From the NCBI RefSeq assembly GCF_047729875.1, contig NZ_CP159826.1, positions 3,348,001 through 3,412,000 of the forward strand: 64,000 bases of DNA, written 5' to 3'. Below the pieces are notes generated by a model. It made no database searches. It had not been told where the DNA came from and worked only from the letters and a program-made list of their open reading frames with translations. This stretch comes from Marimicrobium sp913061115 (GTDB lineage Bacteria; Pseudomonadota; Gammaproteobacteria; Pseudomonadales; Halieaceae). This document shows, piece after piece, positions 54,290-63,806 of this stretch (its first letter is position 1; each line of letters starts with the position of its first letter). Both the position numbers and the translations under genes were made by a program.

Positions 54290-55050
54290 AGCCAGTATGT
54301 CTGGTTGTGGGTGCCGGTGCCGGTATCGGGGGAACGGTAGGCAAACGTTTTGCCGGCGAAGGGTATCACGTCGTATTGTGTCGCCGCAGTGATGCAGAGG
54401 GCCTCAATACATTGATTGCGGACATAAAAGCCGAGGGGGGAGAAGCCTCTGGTTGTCTGCTGAATGCCGCAGAAGAACACACACTTGAGGATATGATCAG
54501 CGCCACAGAGAAGGGTGTAGGCCCCATTGAGGTGGTGGTGTTCAATCTTGGCGCCCAAATCGGTGACCGCGCGTTGCAAGATACGTCCCACAAGGCCTTC
54601 GAGTTGTGCTGGCGCCTCGCGACGCTGAGTTTGTTTCGGGTCGCTTCAACTGTGTGCCCACTGATGGAAAAACGCGGCAAAGGTACCCTTCTCATCACGT
54701 CTGCAACAGCTGCCGTTCGCGGCAATCCCGGCCAGCATGCCCATGCTGCAGCAATGGGTGGACGCCGCATGCTGTGTCAGTCGCTAAACGCTGAATTTGG
54801 ACCAAAGGGTATTCATGTCGCGCATATTCTTTTGGACGGCGCAGTCGACGCACCCGACACATTAGGTAAAATGTTGGGGCCGGAACGCTTCCAGGCCCTG
54901 CGCGAAAACCGCGGCATGGAGCACGACGGATTGATGTTGCCCACCAGAATCGCCGACACTTACTTGCATCTTGCACAGCAGCACCGTTCAACTTGGACGC
55001 ACGAGATGGATCTTCGCTCGTTCACGGATCTTCCCTGGTGGAATTCATAG
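54286..55050 (+). CDS. SDR-fold protein lacking the Tyr-Lys active site
   Basis: A 254-residue Rossmann protein with an SDR cofactor motif (VGAGAGIGG, 9-17) and CRRSD after strand 2, NADP-like. At the expected YxxxK site the sequence is AHAAAMGGR: no Tyr and no Lys are found. The GPKGIHVAHILLDGAVD segment places it in the SDR subgroup where Tyr is often replaced by Phe, but Lys is usually kept. It may be a non-catalytic or altered-chemistry member, or a cofactor-binding regulatory protein. Coupled to HxlR by ATGA. Confidence 0.75.
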   Translation: MKPVCLVVGAGAGIGGTVGKRFAGEGYHVVLCRRSDAEGLNTLIADIKAEGGEASGCLLNAAEEHTLEDMISATEKGVGPIEVVVFNLGAQIGDRALQDTSHKAFELCWRLATLSLFRVASTVCPLMEKRGKGTLLITSATAAVRGNPGQHAHAAAMGGRRMLCQSLNAEFGPKGIHVAHILLDGAVDAPDTLGKMLGPERFQALRENRGMEHDGLMLPTRIADTYLHLAQQHRSTWTHEMDLRSFTDLPWWNS

Positions 55051-55414
55051 GGCAGCGGAAGACCTCATGCCGATCAGTAGCATAATATACAAGGCCTGCT
55101 CTATGACGGAGGCGCTATTAATCTGGGCATCTGGTACAACTAACACCCTGCCAATTATAGGTACTAGGGCTAATCATCACATATCGCCAAAGGCTGGCGC
55201 TATTCTCCATAAAGTGGAACTTTAAAGGTTGTTAGCGGTTTTATTGCTTTGTATCGGCCAGTCATCGCACTAGACTAAGAGCCGTGCTTCGGGCCAGCAA
55301 CAGGACGCCGCCGACTGGAGCACGAAACAATAATAGCTATGCCCGTCGCCGCACCCATTACTGCAACGATGCCCGTGGGTGGTGGCAGGCGCTTACGCCT
55401 AGGAACCTTTGCTT
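55051..55414. other. Intergenic region before MFS transporter
   Basis: About 360 bases with only short frames of no recognised kind. AGGA at 55401-55404 precedes the transporter ATG at 55415. No terminator, repeat or RNA gene could be supported. Confidence 0.35.
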
Positions 55415-56707
55415 ATGCAGGATCAGGAAACGACAGACAACCCTTACGCGTCTAAAAAAAGCGCCTATTACGCTCTCGTCCTACTGACTATCGTCTACAG
55501 TTTCAACTTTATTGACAGGCAGCTTTTAGCAATACTCCAGGAGTCGGTGAAGGCCGACCTTGATCTCTCGGATAGCCAGTTAGGGCTTCTGACCGGCTTC
55601 GCCTTCGCCGCTTTTTACGTGATTGCTGGTATTCCCATTGCACGATGGGCCGACCGTGGCAATAGACGTAATATCGTCGCACTGTCACTGTTTGTGTGGA
55701 GTTTCATGACAGCTCTCAGCGGAGCGGTCCTCAATTATACGCAACTATTGCTGGTGCGCATCGGTGTCGGTATCGGTGAGGCCGGCGGCAGCCCGCCCTC
55801 TCATTCGATGATCTCCGATATTTTCCCTCCTACCGAACGCGCCAGTGCCATTGGATTTTATTCCATGGGCGTCAGTATCGGAATCCTGTTCGGCTTCTTG
55901 GCCGGCGGATGGCTTAATGAATATTTCGGCTGGCGTGTTGCCTTCATTGTGGTAGGAGCCCCGGGAATTTTACTTGCCATTGTCGTGCGCATGAGCATTG
56001 CAGAACCTATTCGAGGGCTCGTCGAGCATCGCCAAGTCGTTGATACGCCGGTTCCCATGATGGAGGTCGTATCGCTGCTATGGAGTCGTCGTTCATTCCG
56101 ACATATGGCAATGGGCGCTGCGTTAAACGCCTTTGCGGGCTACTCCATCAGTAACTGGATTGCGTCCTTTATGATCCGATCCCACGGAATGTCTACCGGC
56201 GAACTGGGCACCTGGCTCGCCCTAACCATTGGGCTCGGGGGTGCGGTAGGTGTCTTTTGCGGTGCGTTGCTTGCCGACCGACTAGCGCCGCGTGACAAGC
56301 GCTGGTATATGTGGCTTCCCGCCTTGGCCGGTATAATTTGTGTGCCGTTCACGGCTTCCACGTATCTCGTTGCGGGGGCTTACACGTCACTGATGATGGG
56401 AATTATTCCAGGCATACTGTTCAATGTTTACCTTGGCAACACCATAGCAACCACTCATGGCCTGGTCGGATTGCGCATGCGCGCATTGTCTTCCGCCATT
56501 CTATTTCTCATCATTAATATTATCGGCCTAGGGCTAGGACCCTGGAGTATCGGTATGCTCAGTGACTACTTAGAACCCAGCCTCGGTATAGAGTCACTCC
56601 GCTACGCAATGCTATACCTATTGCCGCCAATAATGTTCTGGTCGGCCTGTCACTTCTTCCTGGCGGCACGAACATTGCGCGAGGATCTTGCAGCCGCTCC
56701 GCAGTGA
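55415..56707 (+). CDS. MFS transporter (spinster/ACS-like)
   Basis: A 430-residue 12-helix major facilitator. FNFIDRQLLAILQESVKADL (about 31-50 when joined) and GLLTGFAFAAFYVIAGIPIARWADRGNRR are hallmarks of the spinster-like/anion:cation symporter branch; GIGEAGGSPPSHSMISD follows in TM4-5. Expected to import organic acids or lipophilic compounds; related transporters are common near steroid or aromatic catabolic genes. A TTG at 55409 is an alternative start. The P450 region follows on the same strand about 200 bases downstream. Confidence 0.87.
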   Translation: MQDQETTDNPYASKKSAYYALVLLTIVYSFNFIDRQLLAILQESVKADLDLSDSQLGLLTGFAFAAFYVIAGIPIARWADRGNRRNIVALSLFVWSFMTALSGAVLNYTQLLLVRIGVGIGEAGGSPPSHSMISDIFPPTERASAIGFYSMGVSIGILFGFLAGGWLNEYFGWRVAFIVVGAPGILLAIVVRMSIAEPIRGLVEHRQVVDTPVPMMEVVSLLWSRRSFRHMAMGAALNAFAGYSISNWIASFMIRSHGMSTGELGTWLALTIGLGGAVGVFCGALLADRLAPRDKRWYMWLPALAGIICVPFTASTYLVAGAYTSLMMGIIPGILFNVYLGNTIATTHGLVGLRMRALSSAILFLIINIIGLGLGPWSIGMLSDYLEPSLGIESLRYAMLYLLPPIMFWSACHFFLAARTLREDLAAAPQ

Positions 56708-56903
56708 AGAAATTTAGAGCCATGCGTTGTCCTAATGCGTGTGCATCATCACCCGCTCCGTCTATCTCTTTATACTAACCACCTATAACTAAAGCGTTGT
56801 ATAGGCGATTCCTGTAGGTTAATTTGATGCCGCGCTAATATTAGGTATGCTCGATCCCGCAACTGCGACCTCTGTAAACAAGGTAGAAATTTATTACACA
56901 ACA

Positions 56904-58137
56904 ATGCCCCTTTGCCAATATTCTGGACCCCGATATCTACGTCGACGGTGGTCACCACGAACTGTTTGCCCAAGTTCGTGAACAGTCAGGAGGACTGGCA
57001 TATATTCAGGACCCGATCACCAACATCCCCTACTGGGCCGTTTTGAAAAAAGACATTGCAGATTACGTGTGCAAGAATCCTCTGCTATTTTCAAGCCAGG
57101 CCAAGACCATTCTGCCGAAAGAAATGCCTGAGGAAGAGCGCGCGCTATCGAGGCTCATGCTAGTCAATATGGACCCGCCTGAGCATGTCAAATATCGTCG
57201 CATTGTGCGAAACGCTTTCACACCCAAAGCGGTACAGGGTTACGAAGAAAGATTCCGCGAGGTCGCTAAAGCGACCATTGATAGAATTGCCGCGAACGGA
57301 AAATGTGAATTCGTTATCGACGTTGCTGCGGAATTACCACTGATTGCGATCATGTCCCTGTGCGGCATTCCTATGGAGGACAAGAAACGCTTTTTTGACT
57401 GGACCAACACCATGATCTTTACTGAAGACGAAGACATGAGTGGCGTCGATGGGGCCATCGCCTCGCAGACAGCAGCGATCGAGGTCTATGCCTACGCAGC
57501 CTCGCTAGCGGAAAAACATAAGACCCATAAATTAACCGATATCGTTGGCGCGCTACTCGATGGCAGCGTAAACGATGAAAAGCTTACTCCTGACGAGTTT
57601 CAAGTGTTCTTCTTGATGCTCATTGCAGCGGGGAATGAGAGTACGCGTTCTGTTATCGCGCACTGCATGCGGTTGCTAATGGAGAACCCCGACCAGTTAC
57701 AGAAACTGGTTGATGATCCATCGTTGGTGCCCTTTGCCGTAGAAGAAGCCCTGCGCTATAACCCCGCATTTGTTCAGATGCGCCGCACTGTCATGCAAGA
57801 TATTGAAATTCAGGGCCAGCAACTGAAGGCAGGCGACAAAATGGTTCTCAACTGGCAGGCGATAAACCATGACCCTGACGTTTTTGCAAACCCTGAGACA
57901 TTTGATATAGAGCGTTTCAAAAGAAACCCTGAGCTTACCAGTCAACACCGTGCATTCGGCAATGGCGAGCATTTCTGTATCGGTGCGCATATGTCGCGAC
58001 TAGAGATGCAAGTGATGTTTGAGGAGTTGATACCGCGACTTAAAAATCCAAAATTTGCAGCACCCGTCGAGTTCGTACGTGATTATTTTGTGAACAGCAT
58101 CAAGTCCATGCACATTACATTTGACCCTGAAACATAA
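56904..58137 (+). pseudogene. Cytochrome P450 (CYP124/125/142-like), N-terminal frameshift in C-run
   Basis: A bacterial class I P450 of about 410 residues. I-helix AAGNESTRS, K-helix EEALRYNP, heme Cys in FGNGEHFCIGAHMSR, and the terminal FVRDYFVNSIKSMHITF pattern of steroid/terpenoid omega-hydroxylases. The coding frame is open from 56887 but has no ATG/GTG/TTG before TTG 57043, which would cut off the conserved ILDPDIYVDGGHHELFA. ATG at 56904 reads MP then hits a CCCC run (56907-56910); removing one C gives MPFANILDPDIYVDGG in frame. So one extra C explains the break, by error, mutation or slippage. An ATG at 56847 shares the ATG-56904 frame. Translation from TTG 57043 alone would give 364 residues. 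Confidence 0.7.
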
Positions 58138-58155
58138 ACGGCAGACTTTTAGACT

Positions 58156-60108
58156 TCATATTCTGAGCGCGGATAGATCGCGAAAGAGATCCAGGGAATC
58201 GGGATTTTCCAATGCATTAATATTGGAAACCTCTAGCCCATGAACGATGTTGCGCACAGCTAATTCCACGATCTTGCCGCTGCGCGTTCGCGGAATATCG
58301 GCTACCTGCAGGATTTTTTCTGGCACGTGACGAGGCGTCGTGTTTTCTCTAATTAAGGTGCGTATCTTCACACAAAGCGCATCGTCCAGCGTAAGCCCTT
58401 CTCGCAAGGTGACAAACAGTACGACTCTGACATCATCCATCCACTCCTGACCAATCACAATGCTGTCGAGCACCTCTCTAACAGCGTCTAGCTGACGATA
58501 AATTTCTGAGGTGCCAATACGCACGCCACCGGGATTAAGGACAGCATCAGAACGGCCATGAATAATAAAGCCACCGTGTTGTGTGATTTCACCGTAATCA
58601 CCGTGCGCCCAGACACCGGGCCAGCGATCAAAATACGCTGCGCGAAACTTACTATCGTCCGCATCATTGAAAAAACCTATCGGACAACTTGGAAATGGTG
58701 CAGTACAAACCAACTCCCCTTTGCGCTCTATAACGGAATGGCCCTCGTCGTCCCATATTTCAACCGACATACCCAGGCCAGGCGCCTGAATCTCACCCGC
58801 ATACACAGGTAAAATCGGGCAGCCGCCCACAAAACACGACAGTATATCCGTGCCGCCGGATATACTAGAAAGACGAACGTTCTGCTTGAAGTCACTGTAG
58901 ACGTACTCAAAACACTCGTGCGACAGCGGCGATCCCGTTGACAGTATGGCATTCAGAGACTTCAGATTATGGCTCTCGCAGGGTCTGTGGCCGGCCTTGT
59001 GCAGCGCGGATATGAATTTTGCGCTGGTGCCAAAAATACTGATCTTCTCCTCATCAATAGCATCGAGCAGGCGCAGACCATTGCGAGCAGAAGGTGAACC
59101 GTCATATAGAACCAGAGTGGCGCCACTGGCAAGGCCTGAAATAAGCCAATTCCACATCATCCAGCCACAGGTCGTAAAGTAGAAGAAGACGTCTTCGCGC
59201 TTAAGATCAAGCAACAGTTGATGCTCTTTTAAATGTTGCAACAACGAACCACCTGAGCCATGCACGATGCACTTTGGAGCGCCAGTTGTGCCGGAGGAAT
59301 ACATAATGTAAAGCGGGTGATCAAAGGGGAGCTGCTCAAACTGCACCCTAGTGGCCGCGTCGTCCAAATAATCCTCAAACAGGATGCCATTGCAAATATT
59401 TTCCAGGTCTGGCCGCTTACTCAACACAGGGACAACCACTGTCAGCTCAATACTATCAATACTCTCAACGATGGCAGAGGCGCGCTGCAGCGAATCACAG
59501 GCCTTACCATTGTAGTAATAGCCGTCAGCTACAAACAATACCTTTGGTTGAATTTGGCCAATACGATCCGTGGCGCCATTGATGCCAAAATCAGGTGAAC
59601 AGGAAGACCACACCGCTCCAATACTGGTTGTTGCCAGCATCGCGACAACCGCCTCTTCGATATTGGGTATAAAGGCGGCGACTCGATCACCTGGAACAAC
59701 GCCCTGCGCACGTAGCGCAGATGCCAACTTAGCAACGCGCAGGTAAAGATTAGCGTAAGAAATCTCACGCCGTTCGCCGTTTTCCCGCAAGGACACAAGG
59801 GCGATTCGGTCGTCTCGGTAACGTAACAAGTTTTCCGCAAAATTGAGGCGAGCCTGAGGGAACCATCGTGCTCCTGGGAATTTTTCCGCTTCCTCTAATA
59901 CTGAGTCGCAACATTGACTCGCTGTGACCTCACAGAAGCTCCACAACCCTTCCCAGAATTCGCGCGGATTGGCAACAGCCCAATTATGCAGAGTGAAGTA
60001 TTCACCGTCCAGAGCGATGCCATGACGGTCGTTAATCTTAGCAATGAACCGAGTAATTGTAGCGGCGGCTATTCTGCCACGGTCGGGGATCCACAGTGGG
60101 CTTGTCAT
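58156..60108 (-). CDS. aacS: Acetoacetyl-CoA synthetase (acetoacetate--CoA ligase)
   Basis: A 650-residue ANL-superfamily ligase of the length usual for acetoacetyl-CoA synthetase. N-terminal segment FWEGLWSF and FPQARLNFAENLL are family hallmarks; LYIMYSSGTTGAPKCIVHG is the phosphate loop, TTCGWMMWNWL and LSSISGGTDILSCFVG follow, and TRSGKIVELAVRNI gives the C-terminal lysine. It activates acetoacetate, or a related ketoacid, to CoA in the cytoplasm, a route for ketone bodies released in leucine or lipid breakdown. ATG at 60108 chosen over TTG 60114. Confidence 0.9.
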   Translation of the reverse strand: MTSPLWIPDRGRIAAATITRFIAKINDRHGIALDGEYFTLHNWAVANPREFWEGLWSFCEVTASQCCDSVLEEAEKFPGARWFPQARLNFAENLLRYRDDRIALVSLRENGERREISYANLYLRVAKLASALRAQGVVPGDRVAAFIPNIEEAVVAMLATTSIGAVWSSCSPDFGINGATDRIGQIQPKVLFVADGYYYNGKACDSLQRASAIVESIDSIELTVVVPVLSKRPDLENICNGILFEDYLDDAATRVQFEQLPFDHPLYIMYSSGTTGAPKCIVHGSGGSLLQHLKEHQLLLDLKREDVFFYFTTCGWMMWNWLISGLASGATLVLYDGSPSARNGLRLLDAIDEEKISIFGTSAKFISALHKAGHRPCESHNLKSLNAILSTGSPLSHECFEYVYSDFKQNVRLSSISGGTDILSCFVGGCPILPVYAGEIQAPGLGMSVEIWDDEGHSVIERKGELVCTAPFPSCPIGFFNDADDSKFRAAYFDRWPGVWAHGDYGEITQHGGFIIHGRSDAVLNPGGVRIGTSEIYRQLDAVREVLDSIVIGQEWMDDVRVVLFVTLREGLTLDDALCVKIRTLIRENTTPRHVPEKILQVADIPRTRSGKIVELAVRNIVHGLEVSNINALENPDSLDLFRDLSALRI

Positions 60109-60198
60109 GCTCAATTGACTCTTTCAAGCGATGTTGCGCGGACTGTCTGGTGTGGGTATCCACATCAAAAAAAAAATTCGCTATCACAACTGAAGAAT

Positions 60199-60717
60199 CT
60201 ATTTCTGGATCGGGAAAATAAGCTCTTCAGTATCAAAACCTAGGCTGGCGGATGTTTCAATAAAATGATCCAGCAACGCCTGCTCTACCGTCGGTGTTCT
60301 CGATAGCAGCCAAAGAAACGAGGTATCTGGCCCGGAAACGAAGGCATACTGATAACCGTCTTGATCCAGCTCAAAAATGACATACGAGGCGTAAAAAGGT
60401 CTGAAAAAACTCACCTTCAGATACCCTTCATCGCTATCGTTTACAAAGTACGCCCTGCCCTGTGCTTCCTTGTAGACCTTGTCCTTGGACAAAAACCCTC
60501 GATTGACGACATTTACGCCGCCATCGTCTCGCAGTGAATACACTGCTGTAACATTGTCTAGCCCTTCTTCAAATGAGTGATCCAACCGTGCAATCTCATA
60601 CCACTTGCCAAGATAACGGTTGAGATCAAAGCCTTGAACCGGCTCCACAGAGGCTGGCACCCCGAGGCACCCTGATAGCATGGCAGCAGCAAGTAACGTC
60701 CAGGCCGATCGGACCAT
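60199..60717 (-). CDS. blc: Bacterial lipocalin lipoprotein (Blc-like)
   Basis: A 172-residue outer-membrane lipoprotein. Signal peptide MVRSAWTLLAAAMLSGC ends in the lipobox; the lipocalin GxW motif follows in YLGKWYEIARLDHSFE, then VTAVYSLRDDGGVNVVNRGF and YVIFELDQDGYQYAFVSGP, the standard barrel motifs. Blc proteins bind lysophospholipids or fatty acids. AGGA four to five bases upstream favours ATG at 60717; an alternative ATG at 60774 with GAGG upstream would lengthen the N-region. Downstream of its stop the reverse strand carries a 10-base T-run (about 60168-60177) without a clear stem. Confidence 0.85.
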   Translation of the reverse strand: MVRSAWTLLAAAMLSGCLGVPASVEPVQGFDLNRYLGKWYEIARLDHSFEEGLDNVTAVYSLRDDGGVNVVNRGFLSKDKVYKEAQGRAYFVNDSDEGYLKVSFFRPFYASYVIFELDQDGYQYAFVSGPDTSFLWLLSRTPTVEQALLDHFIETSASLGFDTEELIFPIQK

Positions 60718-60793
60718 TATCCTAGTGCTCGTGTCAGTCACTGTAATCGCCGAGCCCCGAAAGAACGTGTTCATAGGCAACCGCCTCGAAGGG

Positions 60794-61675
60794 TCATTTA
60801 TTACGGTAAGGCTGCATCACATTCTCTGCGTACCAATTGAGCATTCCGAGTTTCTCCTCTACTGACTGCGTATCGGGCTCTCCGTCGTATGGATTACGGA
60901 AAGCAATAATCACTTCCGTCACGCCAGCGTTCTCCAAGCTTTCCAAACCGTCGACGGTGTAAGCGGCCTCTGTCATAGCATGATACTCATAAGGAAGGTT
61001 TTCTCTTCCGTAATCTTTTCGAAATTCTTCTATCTGGTCAATCATCTGTGTTAATTCCTGCAACGACGAACCCGCAGAAATCCAACCGTCACCGAGTCTA
61101 GCCGCTCGGCGCAATGCCGGCTTCGCATGGCCACCGACCAACAACGGAATATGATGGTCTGGCACCGGACAGAGTTTGATCGGATCCATTTGGAAGATCT
61201 CGCCGTCGTAGCCAAAATATTCGCCCGTCATCAATCCGTTCACTATTTCCATCATTTCGTCCATACGCTTTCCTCTTTTTTCCCAAGGGATCTGGGAAGC
61301 GAGAAAATCCTCTGGCCAAGGACTGATCCCCACACCAAATCCAAAGCGATCGCCAATCATTACACCAAGGCTGGACAGCTGCTTCGCCACAATGACGGGT
61401 TGACGAATAGCGAGCTTAATAACCGAGGTTGTAAAACGAATTTTTTCGGTTGCGGCGGCAAGATAGGGAATCGCGACAAAGGGCTCTAAAAATGGCACGC
61501 CATCAAGGAAATCGCGTGTACCATCGTCGTTATACGGATATACGTCAGAACCTTCCTGTGGGTAGCAAATGCTATCCGGAAAAGTAAATGTATCAAAACC
61601 AATAGCCTCTGCAGCCTTGGCTAAAGGTAGATACTGATCGGGCGGACACATTGTCGGATGGTAGGCAAATTTCAT
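60794..61675 (-). CDS. Luciferase-like (LLM-class) flavin monooxygenase
   Basis: A 293-residue TIM-barrel flavin enzyme of the bacterial luciferase-like superfamily. KAAEAIGFDTFTFPDS, KIRFTTSVIKLAIRQPVIVAKQ, FGFGVGISPWPEDF and PLLVGGHAKPALRRAARLGDGWISAG are the usual blocks. Annotated relatives are called F420-dependent, but F420 use is rare in gammaproteobacteria, so FMN or another reduced flavin is more likely here. GAGGAAAA ribosome site six bases before the ATG. About 20 bases before the lipocalin gene's longest possible start on the same strand; possibly cotranscribed. Confidence 0.82.
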   Translation of the reverse strand: MKFAYHPTMCPPDQYLPLAKAAEAIGFDTFTFPDSICYPQEGSDVYPYNDDGTRDFLDGVPFLEPFVAIPYLAAATEKIRFTTSVIKLAIRQPVIVAKQLSSLGVMIGDRFGFGVGISPWPEDFLASQIPWEKRGKRMDEMMEIVNGLMTGEYFGYDGEIFQMDPIKLCPVPDHHIPLLVGGHAKPALRRAARLGDGWISAGSSLQELTQMIDQIEEFRKDYGRENLPYEYHAMTEAAYTVDGLESLENAGVTEVIIAFRNPYDGEPDTQSVEEKLGMLNWYAENVMQPYRNK

Positions 61676-61901
61676 GGTTTTCCTCGATTAACTCACAAGT
61701 GTATTTTTTTTACTATACGCATACGGCGCACCAGTGGATTACAATTCTATCGCAAATGGTGTCTCTGTGGATAAGAACAAATGTAACCCGCTGCAAGCAG
61801 GGATTAATATTCTGTCATTTATCTGAGAACCTCTTTAAAACTTCTCGATGCTATGGGGCTAGCAACGTCCAACACTGGGGTACCGTTCTGCTACGTTCAG
61901 C

Positions 61902-63806
61902 TCACCGTCGAATATTTGACTGTACCTCTAGCAGGATAGGCTCCCCCACCCGGTCACTAACGACCGCCTTCAGTTCTTCTACATCAGAGGTTCTCAGCAT
62001 GCGGTTAGCGCTTAGCACCAGCCGCACCAGATGCGGTTGCTGGTTCAGAGCAACATCGACGCGACTGATATTCACAGTGACATCAGATAGTTTAATTTCC
62101 CCTGTAGGCACATGCTCCAGAATTCGGTCTTTCTGTACCAGGCTGTAAAACGAAAGGGTCAGGGGCGCACTGATCACCAGCATGATCAACAGGGAGACAC
62201 CTATGCCGGCCCGCGCACGTCGGAACGGCGCAAAGCCCAGCACTAGGAATGTTGCACTGGCTGCCAGCGCAATACCCACCAGATTAGTTATCAGAAGTAA
62301 CATTGCCCCGCCGGCCATACTCCAATCGCCCCAACCGAGCCCAATCCCGACCACACTGAGCGGAGGAACTAAGGCTACGGCTATAGCAACGCCCGCCAAA
62401 CTCTTTGCTACTTCTTCTTTGGCATAGGCATAGGCTCCAGCAACGCCCGAAATCACGGCCACAAACAGATCCATTAAAGTAGGTGACATGCGTGCGGTCA
62501 TTTCCGCAGTAGGCACATCCAGAGGCATTGCCCAAGCCACAAACACAGCACAGGCAAGTCCCCACAAGACTCCAACCGATAGAGTGTGCATGGAAGTGCG
62601 AATCAGATTAGATTCGGTGCGAGCCAGACCCATAGCCAGAGAGACAATAGGCAGCATCAGCGGTGCTAATATCATCGCCCCGATAATCACAGGAGCCGAG
62701 TTCGCATACATACCTGCCAGCGCCAGTAACACGCTCAGAATCATCAGTACCTGAAAGGAATGTGTAGCCTTAGCGTTATCTCGTAATGAGACAAACAGTT
62801 CACGATACTCTTCCTCTGTCGCATGGCTGAACAGCGGCAAAGGCACATCTGCTAAGGCGCGCGCCCCCTCTTCCACTGGCGTGTGATTAAGGCGCACGGT
62901 TTCCTTATCGACCACTTGGTGCTCTTCATGCTGCAGCAATAGTGCCGGCCCCGGCAACAGCCGCAAACGCCCTTCCTGCACCTGCAACTCAATCTCCCCG
63001 GCATGCACAGGTTTACCATCAATAATGTATTCCGCACCCTCGGGTGCACTAATATGCAATCGATCGGTCCGCACCAAACTGAGGGACGCTGGCAATTGCG
63101 TCAGGCTTATCTTTTGGGGCCACAGTAGACGCAGTAAAAACCACAGATAACTGAGAATACTCCGTGGGGCAAGCACCACGAGCGCAACGCGTCCATCAGC
63201 AATGCCCAGCTGCTCGCTGAATGCCCGCTCCACCAAGGCACTTTGGGTTTGCCCCAAGGCAACCATGCCTAGAGCAGCCAGCTGAATCACCCTGTCCTTC
63301 CCTGTGGTGATTTTGTAAGGGCTGAGCCTTAGCTTACTCAAGCCCTTGAGAGCGCCTGTCAGCGTACTCCAGGGCGTCTGTGGACGGTTGATATCACGAG
63401 GGCGCAGAGCCAAAACTCGCCCTATCACCACCGAGGAGAAAACCAGCTCTCCATTACAGGTCAGAGCATCGGCACCGATGACCGGCGCATTGAGATAATG
63501 ATCAAACACAGCCAATATCTCGCCCTTGACGCCCATGGCCGCCATGGCCCTCGACGCCTCTGGGTGCGGTAAAATGCCAACCCCCCACTGTTGCTCCAAC
63601 GCCTGTAAGGCCAGATCACGAATCGCCTCATCACCGAGATACAGCAGCACACGTGCCAGCGGGGGGGGATTGTCCCGCTCCGCCCAAGGCACAAAGATAA
63701 TGTCTGCCAATTCAGACAACTCTTCAATGGTTTCTGGCTCAAGCCCAGCATCATGTATTAAATAGAGGCCAGCGGCGGTCGTATTGCGCAGCGTATCGTC
63801 TTTCAA
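61902..63806 (-). CDS. TIGR00341/DUF389-family membrane protein
   Basis: A 634-residue protein with a long soluble N-terminal part (about 1-350) and a C-terminal DUF389 membrane domain (about 365-565) of six or more helices, carrying SAPVIIGAMILAPLMLPIVSLAMGLAR and GVAIAVALVPPLSVVGIGLG-like blocks (each split over helices). The N-terminal region includes GVGILPHPEASRAMAAMG, suggestive of a diacylglycerol-kinase-like fold. Function unknown; family members are predicted transport or lipid-related proteins. An 8-base C-run in the coding strand (63661-63668) encodes NPPP. Confidence 0.8.
   Translation of the reverse strand: MKDDTLRNTTAAGLYLIHDAGLEPETIEELSELADIIFVPWAERDNPPPLARVLLYLGDEAIRDLALQALEQQWGVGILPHPEASRAMAAMGVKGEILAVFDHYLNAPVIGADALTCNGELVFSSVVIGRVLALRPRDINRPQTPWSTLTGALKGLSKLRLSPYKITTGKDRVIQLAALGMVALGQTQSALVERAFSEQLGIADGRVALVVLAPRSILSYLWFLLRLLWPQKISLTQLPASLSLVRTDRLHISAPEGAEYIIDGKPVHAGEIELQVQEGRLRLLPGPALLLQHEEHQVVDKETVRLNHTPVEEGARALADVPLPLFSHATEEEYRELFVSLRDNAKATHSFQVLMILSVLLALAGMYANSAPVIIGAMILAPLMLPIVSLAMGLARTESNLIRTSMHTLSVGVLWGLACAVFVAWAMPLDVPTAEMTARMSPTLMDLFVAVISGVAGAYAYAKEEVAKSLAGVAIAVALVPPLSVVGIGLGWGDWSMAGGAMLLLITNLVGIALAASATFLVLGFAPFRRARAGIGVSLLIMLVISAPLTLSFYSLVQKDRILEHVPTGEIKLSDVTVNISRVDVALNQQPHLVRLVLSANRMLRTSDVEELKAVVSDRVGEPILLEVQSNIRR

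Noticed and set aside
60168..60177. Run of ten A (T on reverse strand) after the lipocalin gene
   Set aside because: No GC-rich stem precedes it, so not called a terminator.
63661..63668. Eight-base G-run inside the DUF389 gene as a phase-variation tract
   Set aside because: The frame is intact across it and it encodes an ordinary Pro run; no evidence of switching.
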